Assembly (NCBI GenBank): GCA_046757645.1
Contig: JBHHYS010000016.1
Coordinates: 1 to 34,312, forward strand
DNA length: 34,312 nucleotides
Source of the DNA: JBHHYS01 sp046757645
GTDB lineage: Bacteria > Acidobacteriota > Terriglobia > Acidiferrales > 2-02-FULL-67-57
Direction: 5' to 3'
Shown here: piece by piece, positions 13,684-22,206 of the stretch
How the letters are laid out: each line of letters opens with the position of its first letter
Position numbering within the stretch: the first letter of the stretch is position 1
The notes under the pieces: model-generated
What the model saw: only the letters and a program-made list of their open reading frames with translations
The model's database searches: none
What the model was told of the DNA's origin: nothing
Translations under genes and position numbers: made by a program

Positions 13684-16278
13684 ATGAACAACGACGCCAG
13701 AATCACCTCCGCCCGAGCCTTCCTGCGCAGCTTCAACATCCTGCTGAAGTCTGTTCGACTCTACGGTTTCGATCACGAACGCACCGCCGCACAGTTTGAG
13801 ACCGCCTGGAAGGAGCTCCGCGGCGGGTTGTCGAGCGAGGGCGAGGCTGGTCTTCTGCTGGGGGTGTCTGATTCGCAGCTCTGGCTGGATGGCATCCCGC
13901 TCAAGGCCAACCCGGTGGAGCGCAACCTGGCGGAATTGCTTGGCGCCGCTAACGTGGCCAGGATCCAGTTCTCTTCCCGCGTCACCCGGGACGACTTCAG
14001 CCGCTTCGTGCGCGCCTTCGCCACCCGAGGGACCAGGCCCGCCGCTTTGGCCGCCCATCTGAAAGCCGCGCTGGAAGAGACAGGCGAGGCCACGATTCGC
14101 ATCAGCGAGGTTCGGTTTGTGGCCGAGGATGCCGCGCTCGCCGGCTCCTCGGTGGCTGCGGAACTCACTGCCCGTGCCTTGGGGACTGACGCGGGCCCGA
14201 TGCAAACCTGGCTCAATCACCCGCAGAAGCTGCTGCAACTCATTGCCGCCGCCGAGGGCGCTCACTCGGAACCAGCCGCCCCCTCAGAGGGTACGCCCGC
14301 AGGCGACAGCAAAGCGCTTTCCCCGCAAGAAGACGAGCTGTCGGGCCTGATGCGGCTGTTGACTCAACTCGGCCAAGCCAGCCGCCCGCCCGGGCGTTCC
14401 CCCGCTGTGGGCGAGTTCCAGCAGCAACTCGCCCAGCTGCCGGCAACGGCCCAGGCAACGCTCCGGCAAACGCTGGCCAGCCTGACCGGGGCGGCCCGCC
14501 CCTCTCAGCCCGACAAACCCCTGCTCCTGCAACTGGCTGAGCAGCTCGCGATTCGCTTTGCCGTTGACCGCTACCAACGGGGTGAAGTCGGGATCAAGGG
14601 AGTGCATGAGCTGCTCGACCGCACCAGCCGCAGCATCGAGACCCTACGCAAAGTCCTGGGTGCCCACGAAGAAAAAATGATCCGCGCCGGCTTGGCGGTG
14701 GAATCCAACACCGACATCCTCGACCGTCAGTTTTGGGCCTCTCTCCCCGAGTCGGGCAAGCACAGTGTGCTGCTTTCGCCGGACGTCTGGTGCGTGCCGT
14801 CCCGCAACATCCGCCAATATGTCGAGCAATTGCTCGCGCGTCCTGACCCCGACGCGGCCAGCGCCATCCTGCTTAACTACGCCACCAGTATCCATGCCTC
14901 CGACCCCGAGGCGCGCGGCAAGGCCGCTGTCGGATTGAGCGACCTAGTTGAGCTGTACGCCCGCGCAGACGTGCGTCTGCTGGAAGCCGCTACCCGCCAC
15001 GTTGGCGAGCAATTGAGCTCCGAGTCGGTTCTCGATTTGCAAAACCAGCTCAGCGCCACCTTTGTCCGCCTCAGCCAGGAGGCCGCCGCCCGCCACCACT
15101 ATTCGGTCGTGCAGCAATCGCTCGCCACCTTGGAAAATGTGAAACACGGCCAGCCGTCCCTGGCCGAGCGGTTGCGGCCTCGCATCGGAGTGGAAAATCG
15201 CGTCGGCGAGTTCATCGAAGAGGCGTTGCGCGCCCCGCGCCTGCCAGAGAATCTGGCGAACGTACTGCAGTGCCTGCCGCGGGTGGCCGCCGAGCAGTTG
15301 GCCGCCCGGTTCAAACGGTGCGTGCGCTGCGACGAGCGCGACCGCCTCGTGCACTTGGCCCGGGAGCTTGGCCCGGAGGGAATCAACAGCCTGCGCGAAA
15401 CGCTCCAGACCTGCCCGGCCGCGGAAGCCGCCGGCACGGTGGGTTTGCTCAGCCGGCTGGACGTTGCGGCGCTGGAGGAACTCTTGCCCCTGCGCCTGCG
15501 GAACTGGAATCGCTTCTCCCACGATCTGGTGGTGCGGGAGCTTGCCTGCGCCGGCGCGCCCGAGCGCGGCCGCTTGCTGCTCACCTTGCTCGATATTCTT
15601 GACGAATCGGTTGCGCCGCAGGCGCTCGACGAAATCGGAATGACCGGCGACCCCACCACCGCTTTGCGCTTGATGCGCTTAGCCGGGGGCAAGCTCCCCC
15701 AGTCCGCCTCGCCCTACCTGCGCCTCAAGGCCGTCGAAGCTCTGGGGCGGCTGCGCCATCCGGTGGCCGCACCACTCCTGCGCCAACTCGTCGAGGCCAA
15801 GCAGGTTTGGCGCTGGCTGCATCCGCGGGAACTGCGCGTCGCCGCGGCGCAGGCACTGCAGAAGATTGACCCGGAGTGGGCGCAGAGCTTTTTGCCCGGC
15901 AGCCGGCTGAACCCAGCGGAGTTGGCGCTCGCCCCGCTCGATCCCGACCCTCGGACGCCCTGGGTGCGGCAGCGGCGCTACCGGCGCATCCTGCTGCCGC
16001 ACACTCTGACGGGAGTGGCGAGCACCCTGCGGCGTGACTACAACTTGAGTGTCAAGACCCTCAGCTTGGGCGGCGGGCTGGCGGCCAGCGAAGGGCGTCC
16101 TGCACTTGGCAGCCAGGCTGAGCTCCGGCTCCACTCCGGCTTGCACCATCTTTGCTCACAGGTGGTGGTGCGCGAGGCGCCACCCCAGCAGATGAGCTTT
16201 GAGATTTTCGAGATTGACCTGCCGGGCCGGACACGGCTCCGCCGCCTCCTGGCTGGCTTTCACCTCCCCACCGGCTGA
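13684..16278 (+). CDS. Large HEAT-like repeat protein with C-terminal PilZ-type domain
   Basis: 864 residues from ATG 13684, preceded by GCAGGGG; the frame is open upstream but that part is tRNA flank and repeat DNA. Residues 1-130 form a helical domain (ARAFLRSFNILLKSVRLYGFDH) with a short beta part (LLLGVSDSQLWLDGIPL). A Pro/Ala-rich linker is near 195-225. From about 400 to 750 the chain is Leu/Ala/Arg-rich helices resembling HEAT repeats (RLKAVEALGRLRHPVAAPLLRQL near 680). Residues 760-864 resemble PilZ: RQRRYRR near 761, then TLSLGGG near 792 in place of the usual (D/N)xSxxG. PilZ domains bind c-di-GMP. No signal peptide, so probably cytoplasmic. A stable hairpin follows directly. Role unknown; likely a signalling scaffold. 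Confidence 0.75.
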   Translation: MNNDARITSARAFLRSFNILLKSVRLYGFDHERTAAQFETAWKELRGGLSSEGEAGLLLGVSDSQLWLDGIPLKANPVERNLAELLGAANVARIQFSSRVTRDDFSRFVRAFATRGTRPAALAAHLKAALEETGEATIRISEVRFVAEDAALAGSSVAAELTARALGTDAGPMQTWLNHPQKLLQLIAAAEGAHSEPAAPSEGTPAGDSKALSPQEDELSGLMRLLTQLGQASRPPGRSPAVGEFQQQLAQLPATAQATLRQTLASLTGAARPSQPDKPLLLQLAEQLAIRFAVDRYQRGEVGIKGVHELLDRTSRSIETLRKVLGAHEEKMIRAGLAVESNTDILDRQFWASLPESGKHSVLLSPDVWCVPSRNIRQYVEQLLARPDPDAASAILLNYATSIHASDPEARGKAAVGLSDLVELYARADVRLLEAATRHVGEQLSSESVLDLQNQLSATFVRLSQEAAARHHYSVVQQSLATLENVKHGQPSLAERLRPRIGVENRVGEFIEEALRAPRLPENLANVLQCLPRVAAEQLAARFKRCVRCDERDRLVHLARELGPEGINSLRETLQTCPAAEAAGTVGLLSRLDVAALEELLPLRLRNWNRFSHDLVVRELACAGAPERGRLLLTLLDILDESVAPQALDEIGMTGDPTTALRLMRLAGGKLPQSASPYLRLKAVEALGRLRHPVAAPLLRQLVEAKQVWRWLHPRELRVAAAQALQKIDPEWAQSFLPGSRLNPAELALAPLDPDPRTPWVRQRRYRRILLPHTLTGVASTLRRDYNLSVKTLSLGGGLAASEGRPALGSQAELRLHSGLHHLCSQVVVREAPPQQMSFEIFEIDLPGRTRLRRLLAGFHLPTG

Positions 16279-16280
16279 AG

Positions 16281-16302
16281 CCCGGCGACAATTCTCGCCG
16301 GG
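16281..16302 (+). terminator. Strong hairpin just after the HEAT/PilZ gene
   Basis: CCCGGCGA (16281-16288) and TCGCCGGG (16295-16302) pair over 8 bp with a 6-base loop, three bases after the stop. There is no T-run, so it may be a Rho-type or 3'-protective structure. Confidence 0.5.
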
Positions 16303-16443
16303 AGTCGGGCGCTCCCAACCGGATTCGATTTCGGCACCGCATGGGGCGAACGCTTGCCACAGCAACTGAAATGAGTCACATTACCGGCTCACGGGAGTCC
16401 CACGAACGACTTCACCGCCGGGCAGACGGGAAAGGAGGTCGCC

Positions 16444-17229
16444 ATCGCCATCCCTGCCCCTCAAGACCTGCTCGACTTCAGCGGCAAAGTTGTGGTGGTG
16501 ACCGGCGCCGGCAGCGGCCTGGGCAGTGGCATCGCCACCCGCTTCGCGGAAGCCGGCGCGGCGGTAGTGGTGAACTACCGTTCGAGTGAGTCCGGTGCGC
16601 AGGGTGTGGTGCACACGATTGCGCGCATAGGCCGGAAGGCAATCGCCGTCCAAGGCGACGTCCGCCAACGGAGCGACGTGGAAGGCCTGATCGCCCAGAC
16701 GGTGAAGGCGTTTGGCCGACTCGACGTCTTGATCAACAACGCCGGAGTGTACCCGCTGGCCTCGCTGCTGGAAATGCCGGAGGGGGAATGGGATCGGGTG
16801 CTGGACGCCAACCTGCGCAGCGTCTACCTCTGCACCCAGGCAGTGGCGCGGCAGATGATCGAGCAGGGACGGGGGGGCGCGATCGTCAACATCGCCTCCA
16901 TCGAAGGCGAGAACCCGGTGCCCCGGCACAGCCACTACAACGCCGCCAAAGCAGGCGTGCTGATGTACACGCGCGCCGCCGCGCACGAGCTCGGCCCGCA
17001 TGGCATCCGGGTTAACGCGGTTTCACCCGGCCTGATCTGGCGCGAGGGCCTTGAGCAGGACTGGCCCGATGGGGTGGCGCGCTACCGCCGGGCAGCCCCT
17101 CTCGCCCGCCTGGGACGGCCGCAGGAGGTGGCCGACGCTTGCCTGTTCCTGGCCTCCCCGGCCGCGGGCTGGATCACCGGGGCCAACCTGGTTGTCGACG
17201 GCGGGGTGATGACCAGCACGGTCTATTAG
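16444..17229 (+). CDS. SDR family NAD(P)-dependent oxidoreductase, apparent ATC start
   Basis: 261 residues if translation starts at ATC 16444. The cofactor motif is VVVTGAGSGLG, followed by NNAG near 96, catalytic Ser (NIASIEG) and YNAAK with the usual 13-residue Ser-Tyr spacing, then RVNAVSPGLIW. The C-terminus ITGANLVVDGG is typical of classical SDRs acting on sugars, acyl chains or steroids; substrate unknown. A perfect AAAGGAGG (16431-16438) stands five bases before ATC. No ATG, GTG or TTG exists in frame between the upstream stop (16372) and GTG 16492. Starting at that GTG would cut into the first beta-strand and has no ribosome site. A sequence error destroying an ATG is the alternative. 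Confidence 0.8.
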   Translation: MAIPAPQDLLDFSGKVVVVTGAGSGLGSGIATRFAEAGAAVVVNYRSSESGAQGVVHTIARIGRKAIAVQGDVRQRSDVEGLIAQTVKAFGRLDVLINNAGVYPLASLLEMPEGEWDRVLDANLRSVYLCTQAVARQMIEQGRGGAIVNIASIEGENPVPRHSHYNAAKAGVLMYTRAAAHELGPHGIRVNAVSPGLIWREGLEQDWPDGVARYRRAAPLARLGRPQEVADACLFLASPAAGWITGANLVVDGGVMTSTVY

Positions 17230-17391
17230 GCAGCGTTTGAAAGCGCACCGTGCGGCGCGATCACGGAGAACGACAAAGCTTCCTCCGGTTCATATCTTCC
17301 GTCGGGCAGAGGGCGCAGGTAGGCTCCATTGAGGGCCTGGTTTCCAGCAGGCACGCTAACAAAGCCAGCGCTGGAGGGAGGTTTCCGCAGA

Positions 17392-17940
17392 ATGTTGACC
17401 GCCGAGCAATTGATTGCCCATTTCGACCTCAAGCCCTTACCGGTAGAGGGCGGCTACTTCAAGCAAACCTACCGGGCCGAGGAAATAATTCCCGCCGACG
17501 CCTTGCCCGCTCGGTACCGCTCGGGCAAGGCCTTCGGCACCGCCATCTATTACTTGCTGACCTCGGAGCCGGAATCCTTCTCGGCGATGCACCGCCTGCC
17601 GTCGGAGGAGGTCTATCATTTCTATCTGGGCGACCCGGTGGAAATGCTGCTTCTCTACCCCGACGGCCAGGGTGAGCACGTTGTCCTGGGGCAAGATGTT
17701 CTGGGCGGGCAGCACGTTCAGTTCGTGGTGCCGCGCGGGGTGTGGCAGGGCTCGCGCCTGGTTCCGGGCGGACGTTGTGCCCTGCTGGGGACCACAATGG
17801 CGCCCGGGTTTGACGCGCATGACTACGTCGGTGGCGACCGCAACGAGCTAATCCGACGCTACCCGGACCAGGCCGGGCTCATCCGGGCACTGACCCGACC
17901 GGACTCGGCACTCCACATGGGTGAGGGAGCCGGCAGTTGA
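17392..17940 (+). CDS. DUF985 cupin-fold protein
   Basis: 182 residues from ATG 17392, with GGAGGGAGG about 10 bases upstream. The family blocks are LIAHFDLKPLPVEGGYFKQTYR near the start, FGTAIYYLLTSEPESFSAMHRL near 50, SEEVYHFYLGDPVEMLLLYPDG near 70, and VVPRGVWQGSRL near 110, then GTTMAPGFDAHDYVGGDR. DUF985 proteins are small cytoplasmic cupins, related in fold to sugar epimerases; their reaction is not established. The His and Glu residues at HRLPSEEVYHFY are the likely metal or substrate contacts. It follows the SDR by 162 bases on the same strand. Confidence 0.9.
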   Translation: MLTAEQLIAHFDLKPLPVEGGYFKQTYRAEEIIPADALPARYRSGKAFGTAIYYLLTSEPESFSAMHRLPSEEVYHFYLGDPVEMLLLYPDGQGEHVVLGQDVLGGQHVQFVVPRGVWQGSRLVPGGRCALLGTTMAPGFDAHDYVGGDRNELIRRYPDQAGLIRALTRPDSALHMGEGAGS

Positions 17941-17978
17941 GCTTCGCTGCCGCGACTTAGCTTGCTCAAAAACTTTTC

Positions 17979-18161
17979 TCACCCAGGGCCAATCGCGTTT
18001 GACTCCTCCGGGTGAATCCGGGCCGGAAACCAGGGGGCGCGATTGGCTTCCAGCCACCCGCAGAACGCAATGATGCCGATGGCAATGAGGTAGGGCCGCA
18101 GGCGGTTCGGGGCCGCCTCAGCGAAGAAGATGGCAACGCCTGTGGCCAGCAATTTGCACAA
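17979..18161 (-). pseudogene. Possible relic of a small membrane protein
   Basis: A 60-codon frame from TTG 18161 codes for two hydrophobic stretches (KLLATGVAIFFAE and LRPYLIAIGIIAFCGWLEAN) separated by basic residues. This resembles the C-terminal spans of small integral membrane proteins such as the DUF5658 group. The upstream part of such a protein is not in frame; a weak continuation in another frame (18160-18220) hints at a frameshift. It could equally be chance. Confidence 0.25.
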
Positions 18162-18464
18162 GCGGGTCGGGTGCGAGAAGACTCGCCCACTGGTTGAAAT
18201 GGAAGAAGCCTGGTGGCGCGGTTATGGCGGGCCTGCGAGGCGATCAACGGGAAGAAAATGGATAGATGAAATCATAATCATATGGTTTTCTCTCCCATAA
18301 AGCTGCCCGCCAATCGGTGGCCCTTTGACGCGCTTTCGGAGGGCGGTAAACGAAGTGTTTGGCACCGTTTCCCAGAACGGTCTGGCCGCGGCGGCCCCAA
18401 ACCGCAGCGCACAAAGAAAGGACGTCCGGCAGGCTCAGACCGGCGAGGAGCCAGCCGAACCGGG

Positions 18465-18470
18465 TATAAT
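18465..18470 (+). promoter_or_regulatory. Consensus -10 box TATAAT upstream of the REC-PilZ gene
   Basis: TATAAT is exact and lies 72 bases before the GTG start of the regulator. No good -35 box is seen at the expected distance, so an activator or extended -10 promoter is possible. Confidence 0.45.
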
Positions 18471-18541
18471 GCCGCTTGCATCGAGCACGCCCCGACGGGC
18501 CGAGCAGCGGTGCTGGGAGGGCCCATCGTGGATGGTCAGCG

Positions 18542-19270
18542 GTGATCTTCAAGGCGAAGATTCTGGTGGTGGAAGACGACACCGCCATGCTGCGGCTGTT
18601 GGGCGAGGTGTTGACGCAGATGGGAGCGGAGCCCTACCTGCTGGCCAGCAGCGTGCGCGCGGCCGAGCTGGTCAACCGGGAAAAATTCGACGGGGTCTTC
18701 CTCGACTGGCGGATGCCCGAGTTGGACGGCCTGGAGCTGGCGCGGCGGATTCGGCAGTCGGAGCTAAACCCGACGGTGCCCATCGTGATGCTCACCGGGG
18801 TGACCAGCCTCACCGGGCTGCGGGAGAGCTTCGAAGCCGGGATCAACTTCTTCCTGCAAAAGCCGGTGAGCATAGATAAGCTGCGCCGCCTGCTGAACGC
18901 CTCCCGCGGTGCCATGTTACAGGAGCGCCGGCGCTACCGGCGAGCCCCGGCGGCGCTGTGGGTGCGGTGTCGCTGGGACAAGCAGGAGGCGACCGGCGCC
19001 AGCACCGATCTGGGGCCCACCGGAATGTCGCTGATCCTCCGCGAGCCGCCCCGCGAGGGCACCAAGGTTGAGGTGGAGTTTGAGTTGCCGGGTGAAAGGA
19101 GACGGCTCCGCCTGGCCGGCGTGGTCACGCACGTGTCGCCCGGTTCGGCCCTGGGGAAGTCCGAGGGACAAGCTGTGGGGCTCGAGTTCCGACAGCTCAA
19201 GAAAGAGGACCGCTCGCTCCTGAGCGACTACGTGGGAAAAACCCTGGCGGAACTGCCCCCCACGGTGTAG
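18542..19270 (+). CDS. Response regulator: receiver plus PilZ domain
   Basis: 242 residues from GTG 18542, where the receiver's first strand begins (FKAKILVVEDD). Acidic pocket Asp12/Asp13, phosphoacceptor Asp55 (VFLDWRMPELDG) and the conserved Lys (FFLQKPVS, near 106) are present. Residues about 135-235 form a PilZ domain: RRRYRRAP near the start, then TDLGPTGMSL where (D/N)xSxxG is expected, with Gly replacing the Ser. PilZ domains bind c-di-GMP, so phosphorylation and c-di-GMP could be combined; the changed motif makes binding uncertain. No DNA-binding output is present. It converges on the hybrid kinase at 19358-22198, a possible phosphodonor. Confidence 0.88.
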   Translation: MIFKAKILVVEDDTAMLRLLGEVLTQMGAEPYLLASSVRAAELVNREKFDGVFLDWRMPELDGLELARRIRQSELNPTVPIVMLTGVTSLTGLRESFEAGINFFLQKPVSIDKLRRLLNASRGAMLQERRRYRRAPAALWVRCRWDKQEATGASTDLGPTGMSLILREPPREGTKVEVEFELPGERRRLRLAGVVTHVSPGSALGKSEGQAVGLEFRQLKKEDRSLLSDYVGKTLAELPPTV

Positions 19271-19320
19271 CCCGCTTTACTCAGGAGCCGCCCCGGACGG
19301 TGGGAGTTTTGCTGAGAACG

Positions 19321-19342
19321 GCCCCTCGGTCCGATGAGGGGC
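19321..19342. terminator. Bidirectional hairpin between convergent REC-PilZ and hybrid kinase genes
   Basis: GCCCCTC (19321-19327) and GAGGGGC (19336-19342) pair perfectly with an 8-base loop. It lies centrally in the 87-base gap between two convergent stops. T-runs are weak on both strands. Confidence 0.5.
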
Positions 19343-19357
19343 TCCGGTTCGCTCCCG

Positions 19358-22198
19358 CTAGCGCCCCATTTCCGATTCCAGGACTTCCCGCACCTTAACC
19401 GCCAGGGTGTCGCGCCCGAAGGGCTTTTGCAGAAATGCCGAGCCAGCCGGGAGCACCCCGTGGTGGACGATGGCGTCGTCGGTGTAGCCGGAGACGTAGA
19501 GCACCTTCGTTTCTCGGCGCAGCGGCAGCAGGCGTTCGGCCAACTCCCGCCCGCTCATTCCCGGCATCACCGCATCAGTCATCAGCAGGTGGATGGGGCC
19601 CGCCTGCCGCCGGGCCACCTCGAGCGCCTCATCCCCACTCCGGGCCTCAAGCACCGTGTAGCCGCTACTCTCCAGAAACTCCCGGGTGAGCGTCCGCACC
19701 GCCCCTTCGTCTTCCACCAACAAAACCGTCTCCCAGCCGCGGGGGGCTTCACCCCGGGGTTTGCTCGCCCCACTGGCTTCCAGGAGTTGCTCGACCCGCG
19801 GCAGGTAGACTTTGAAGGTCGTCCCCCGGCCCGGCTCACTGTACACCCAGATATGACCGCCACTCTGTTTGACGATCCCGTAGACCGTGGCCAGCCCCAA
19901 CCCCGTTCCCTTGCCCTTCTCCTTGGTGGTGAAGAAGGGCTCGAAGATGTGCGCCCGGGTTTCGGCGTCTATGCCTGTGCCGGTATCACTCACGGCCAGC
20001 ACCACATAGGGGGCGGGGGAGACGGCGGGGTGCTGGCGGGCATAGTCGTGATCGAGTTCAACGTTTTTGGTTTCCAGAATGAGCCGGCCCCCCTGGAGCA
20101 TGGCATCGCGGGCGTTGACCGCTAGGTTCAGAATCACCTGCTCGAGTTGGTTCGGGTCGGCCTTTACGGGCCCCAGTCCCGGGTCGAGCCGGGTAATCAA
20201 CTGGATATGCTCACCGAGCAGCCGGGGCAGCAGCTTTTCCATCTCGCCCACCACCGTGTTGAGGTCGAACACCACCGGTTGCAGCACCTGCTTGCGGCTG
20301 AAGGCCAACAGTTGCTTGATGAGGGAAACGGCGCGCTCGGTGGCGTCGTGAACCTCCCCGCGGTAGCGGCGCAAATCCTTCTGATCGATGTCGTCCAGCA
20401 AAAGCTCGCTGTAGCCTTTGATGAGCATGAGCAGGTTATTGAAGTCGTGGGCGATGCCGCCTGCCAGCCGCCCCACCGCCTCCATCTTCTGCGCCTGTCG
20501 GAGCTGCTCTTCCAGGACACGCCGCTCGGTGATGTTTTCGACAATCCCTTCGAAACAGATGATCTCGCCCTTCTCCCCTCGCACCGGTCGCCCGCTCAGG
20601 CGCACCCGGATCGGCGTGCCGTCCTTCCGCCTCCACTGCACCTCCACCCCTTCGAATCGCTCCTGGTTCCGATACTGCTCCACCAGGCGGGCCCGCTCGC
20701 CCGGGTCGTGATAGATTTCGGTGGCCATGTCCACGTCCAGCAATTCCGCCTCGGCGTCGTAGCCGAGCATGGCCACCAGCGCCGGGTTGACCGCCAGAAA
20801 CCTGCCCTCCGCGCTGGAGCGATAGATGCCGTAGGGTGCGCCTTGGACGAGGGAGCGATAGTCGGCTTCGGACCGCCGCCGCGCCTGCTCGGCTTGCTTG
20901 CGCTCGCTGATGTTCTGGTAGAGGCCAATCACCCCGATGAGTTTTCCTCGCACCAGCAAAGGCACGCCGTGCAGCTCCACGTCCACCGACGTCCCGTCCT
21001 TGCGCCGCCGGCGAGTGGCCACATGAACCACCTTGCCCGCCAGAGCCCGCCGGGTGAACTCGGCCGGTTCGGCCCGCCGGTCCTCCGGCGCAATGAATTC
21101 ATCCAGGTTGGAACCGGCGATCTCCTCCCGGCGGTAGAGGAAGAGGTGCTCGAAGGCGGGATTGCAGAGTTGCACCCGGTGCTCGGAATCGACCACCACG
21201 ATGGCCAGAGGACTGTTTTCGATCAAGGCATTGAGGTGAGTGGTTCGTTCTTCCAGCTTCTTTTCGTCTTCCTTGGCCTTGGTGACGTCGACCATCAGGC
21301 CGCGGAGCTGCCTCCCGCAGTCGTCCTCACTGCGCACCACGCGCACGATGTCGCGGAGCCACACCACCCGACCGTCAGCCGCCACGGCCCGGTACTCGAA
21401 CTCATGATCCTTTCCCTGGCCGGTGGCCTCCCGGCAGAGAGCCAGGACCCGTTCCCGGTCGTCCGGATGAAGATGATTCGCCCAGAAATCGGGCTCCGTG
21501 AGCCACTGCTCCACCGGGTAGCCTAGGATCTCCTCGGCGCGCCGGCTCACAAAAGAGAACTTCCAAGTCTGCACGTCCGCCTCCCAGACGATAGCGTCGA
21601 GGTCCTGCACCAGATCGCGGAAGCGGCGCTCGGAAGAGGCCAAGAGAAAATGGGCGCGGGCGAGTGCGATGATGTGGCCGAGTTGGAGCCGGACCGCTGG
21701 GGTGAACAGAGGTAGGCTCTCCGCCAGGTCGGGCTTCGCCGAAACCATTACCAGCACCCCGAGGCGTTCGTTCCCGAGTGCGATGGGCAGCATCAGAATC
21801 GACTTGGCGTTCGCCCGCGCCAGGAGTTGCGCCGCCGGCTCCTCCGCTACACTCGCGGAGGGCACGCCGACCGGCTCGTCCCCTTGCGCCACCCGAAGCA
21901 GCCAGTCGGCGTGGCCGAAAAACTTCGCCAACCCGCCCTGGGCTGAGTGGGGGTAGCCAAAGTTGGCTCGAAGGGCGAGGCCACCGTCCGATTCGAACAG
22001 GTAGGCGGCACCCTTGGAGCTCCCGACCACGGCCAGGCACCGGGCCAGAACCTCATTCAACATCCTCTCCAGGTCTAGGCTCTTCGAGAGGATGGTGGAG
22101 AGCGCCCCCAATTTCTCCACCAAGAGGTCGTCCGCGGCCGACGGGCGCGCCGCGGCCGCCCCGCGACGTGCCGGGAAAATCTGTTCTTGCGCTCCCAT
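19358..22198 (-). CDS. Hybrid sensor histidine kinase: GAF-PAS-PAS-PAS-HisKA-HATPase-REC
   Basis: 946 residues from ATG 22198, eight bases after the stop of the REC/HD-GYP gene; the longer open frame would run into that gene. Domains: GAF (about 45-190), PAS1 (about 200-320, FRDLVQDLDAIVWEAD), PAS2 (about 325-440, LNALIENSPLAIVVVD), PAS3 (about 450-560, YRSLVQGAPYGIYRS), HisKA with GRLAGGIAHDFNNLL (His near 583), HATPase_c with LNLAVNARDAM, SDTGTGID and GKGTGLGLATVYGI, and a C-terminal receiver (about 825-945) with phosphoacceptor Asp in LLMTDAVMPGMSG near 874. No membrane span, so it senses a cytoplasmic signal. The H-box and attached receiver are of the type found in many soluble environmental hybrid kinases. 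Confidence 0.95.
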   Translation of the reverse strand: MGAQEQIFPARRGAAAARPSAADDLLVEKLGALSTILSKSLDLERMLNEVLARCLAVVGSSKGAAYLFESDGGLALRANFGYPHSAQGGLAKFFGHADWLLRVAQGDEPVGVPSASVAEEPAAQLLARANAKSILMLPIALGNERLGVLVMVSAKPDLAESLPLFTPAVRLQLGHIIALARAHFLLASSERRFRDLVQDLDAIVWEADVQTWKFSFVSRRAEEILGYPVEQWLTEPDFWANHLHPDDRERVLALCREATGQGKDHEFEYRAVAADGRVVWLRDIVRVVRSEDDCGRQLRGLMVDVTKAKEDEKKLEERTTHLNALIENSPLAIVVVDSEHRVQLCNPAFEHLFLYRREEIAGSNLDEFIAPEDRRAEPAEFTRRALAGKVVHVATRRRRKDGTSVDVELHGVPLLVRGKLIGVIGLYQNISERKQAEQARRRSEADYRSLVQGAPYGIYRSSAEGRFLAVNPALVAMLGYDAEAELLDVDMATEIYHDPGERARLVEQYRNQERFEGVEVQWRRKDGTPIRVRLSGRPVRGEKGEIICFEGIVENITERRVLEEQLRQAQKMEAVGRLAGGIAHDFNNLLMLIKGYSELLLDDIDQKDLRRYRGEVHDATERAVSLIKQLLAFSRKQVLQPVVFDLNTVVGEMEKLLPRLLGEHIQLITRLDPGLGPVKADPNQLEQVILNLAVNARDAMLQGGRLILETKNVELDHDYARQHPAVSPAPYVVLAVSDTGTGIDAETRAHIFEPFFTTKEKGKGTGLGLATVYGIVKQSGGHIWVYSEPGRGTTFKVYLPRVEQLLEASGASKPRGEAPRGWETVLLVEDEGAVRTLTREFLESSGYTVLEARSGDEALEVARRQAGPIHLLMTDAVMPGMSGRELAERLLPLRRETKVLYVSGYTDDAIVHHGVLPAGSAFLQKPFGRDTLAVKVREVLESEMGR

Positions 22199-22206
22199 CG
22201 GGTGTT

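Larger units (their letters stand above)
17941..18541. other. 600-base region without a confident gene
   Basis: It holds a possible membrane-protein relic (17979-18161, minus), an AT-rich patch (about 18255-18300) that stands out from the GC-rich surroundings, and a consensus -10 box (18465-18470) for the downstream regulator. Other open frames here have no recognisable protein character. Confidence 0.5.

Noticed and set aside
13389..13739. Minus-strand open frame with GAGGIRTPDLRFRKPLLYPV
   Set aside because: This is the well-known false protein produced by translating the antisense of a tRNA-Arg gene.
18244..18588. 114-codon minus-strand frame upstream of the REC-PilZ gene
   Set aside because: No recognisable protein character; it overlaps the likely promoter of the plus-strand regulator.
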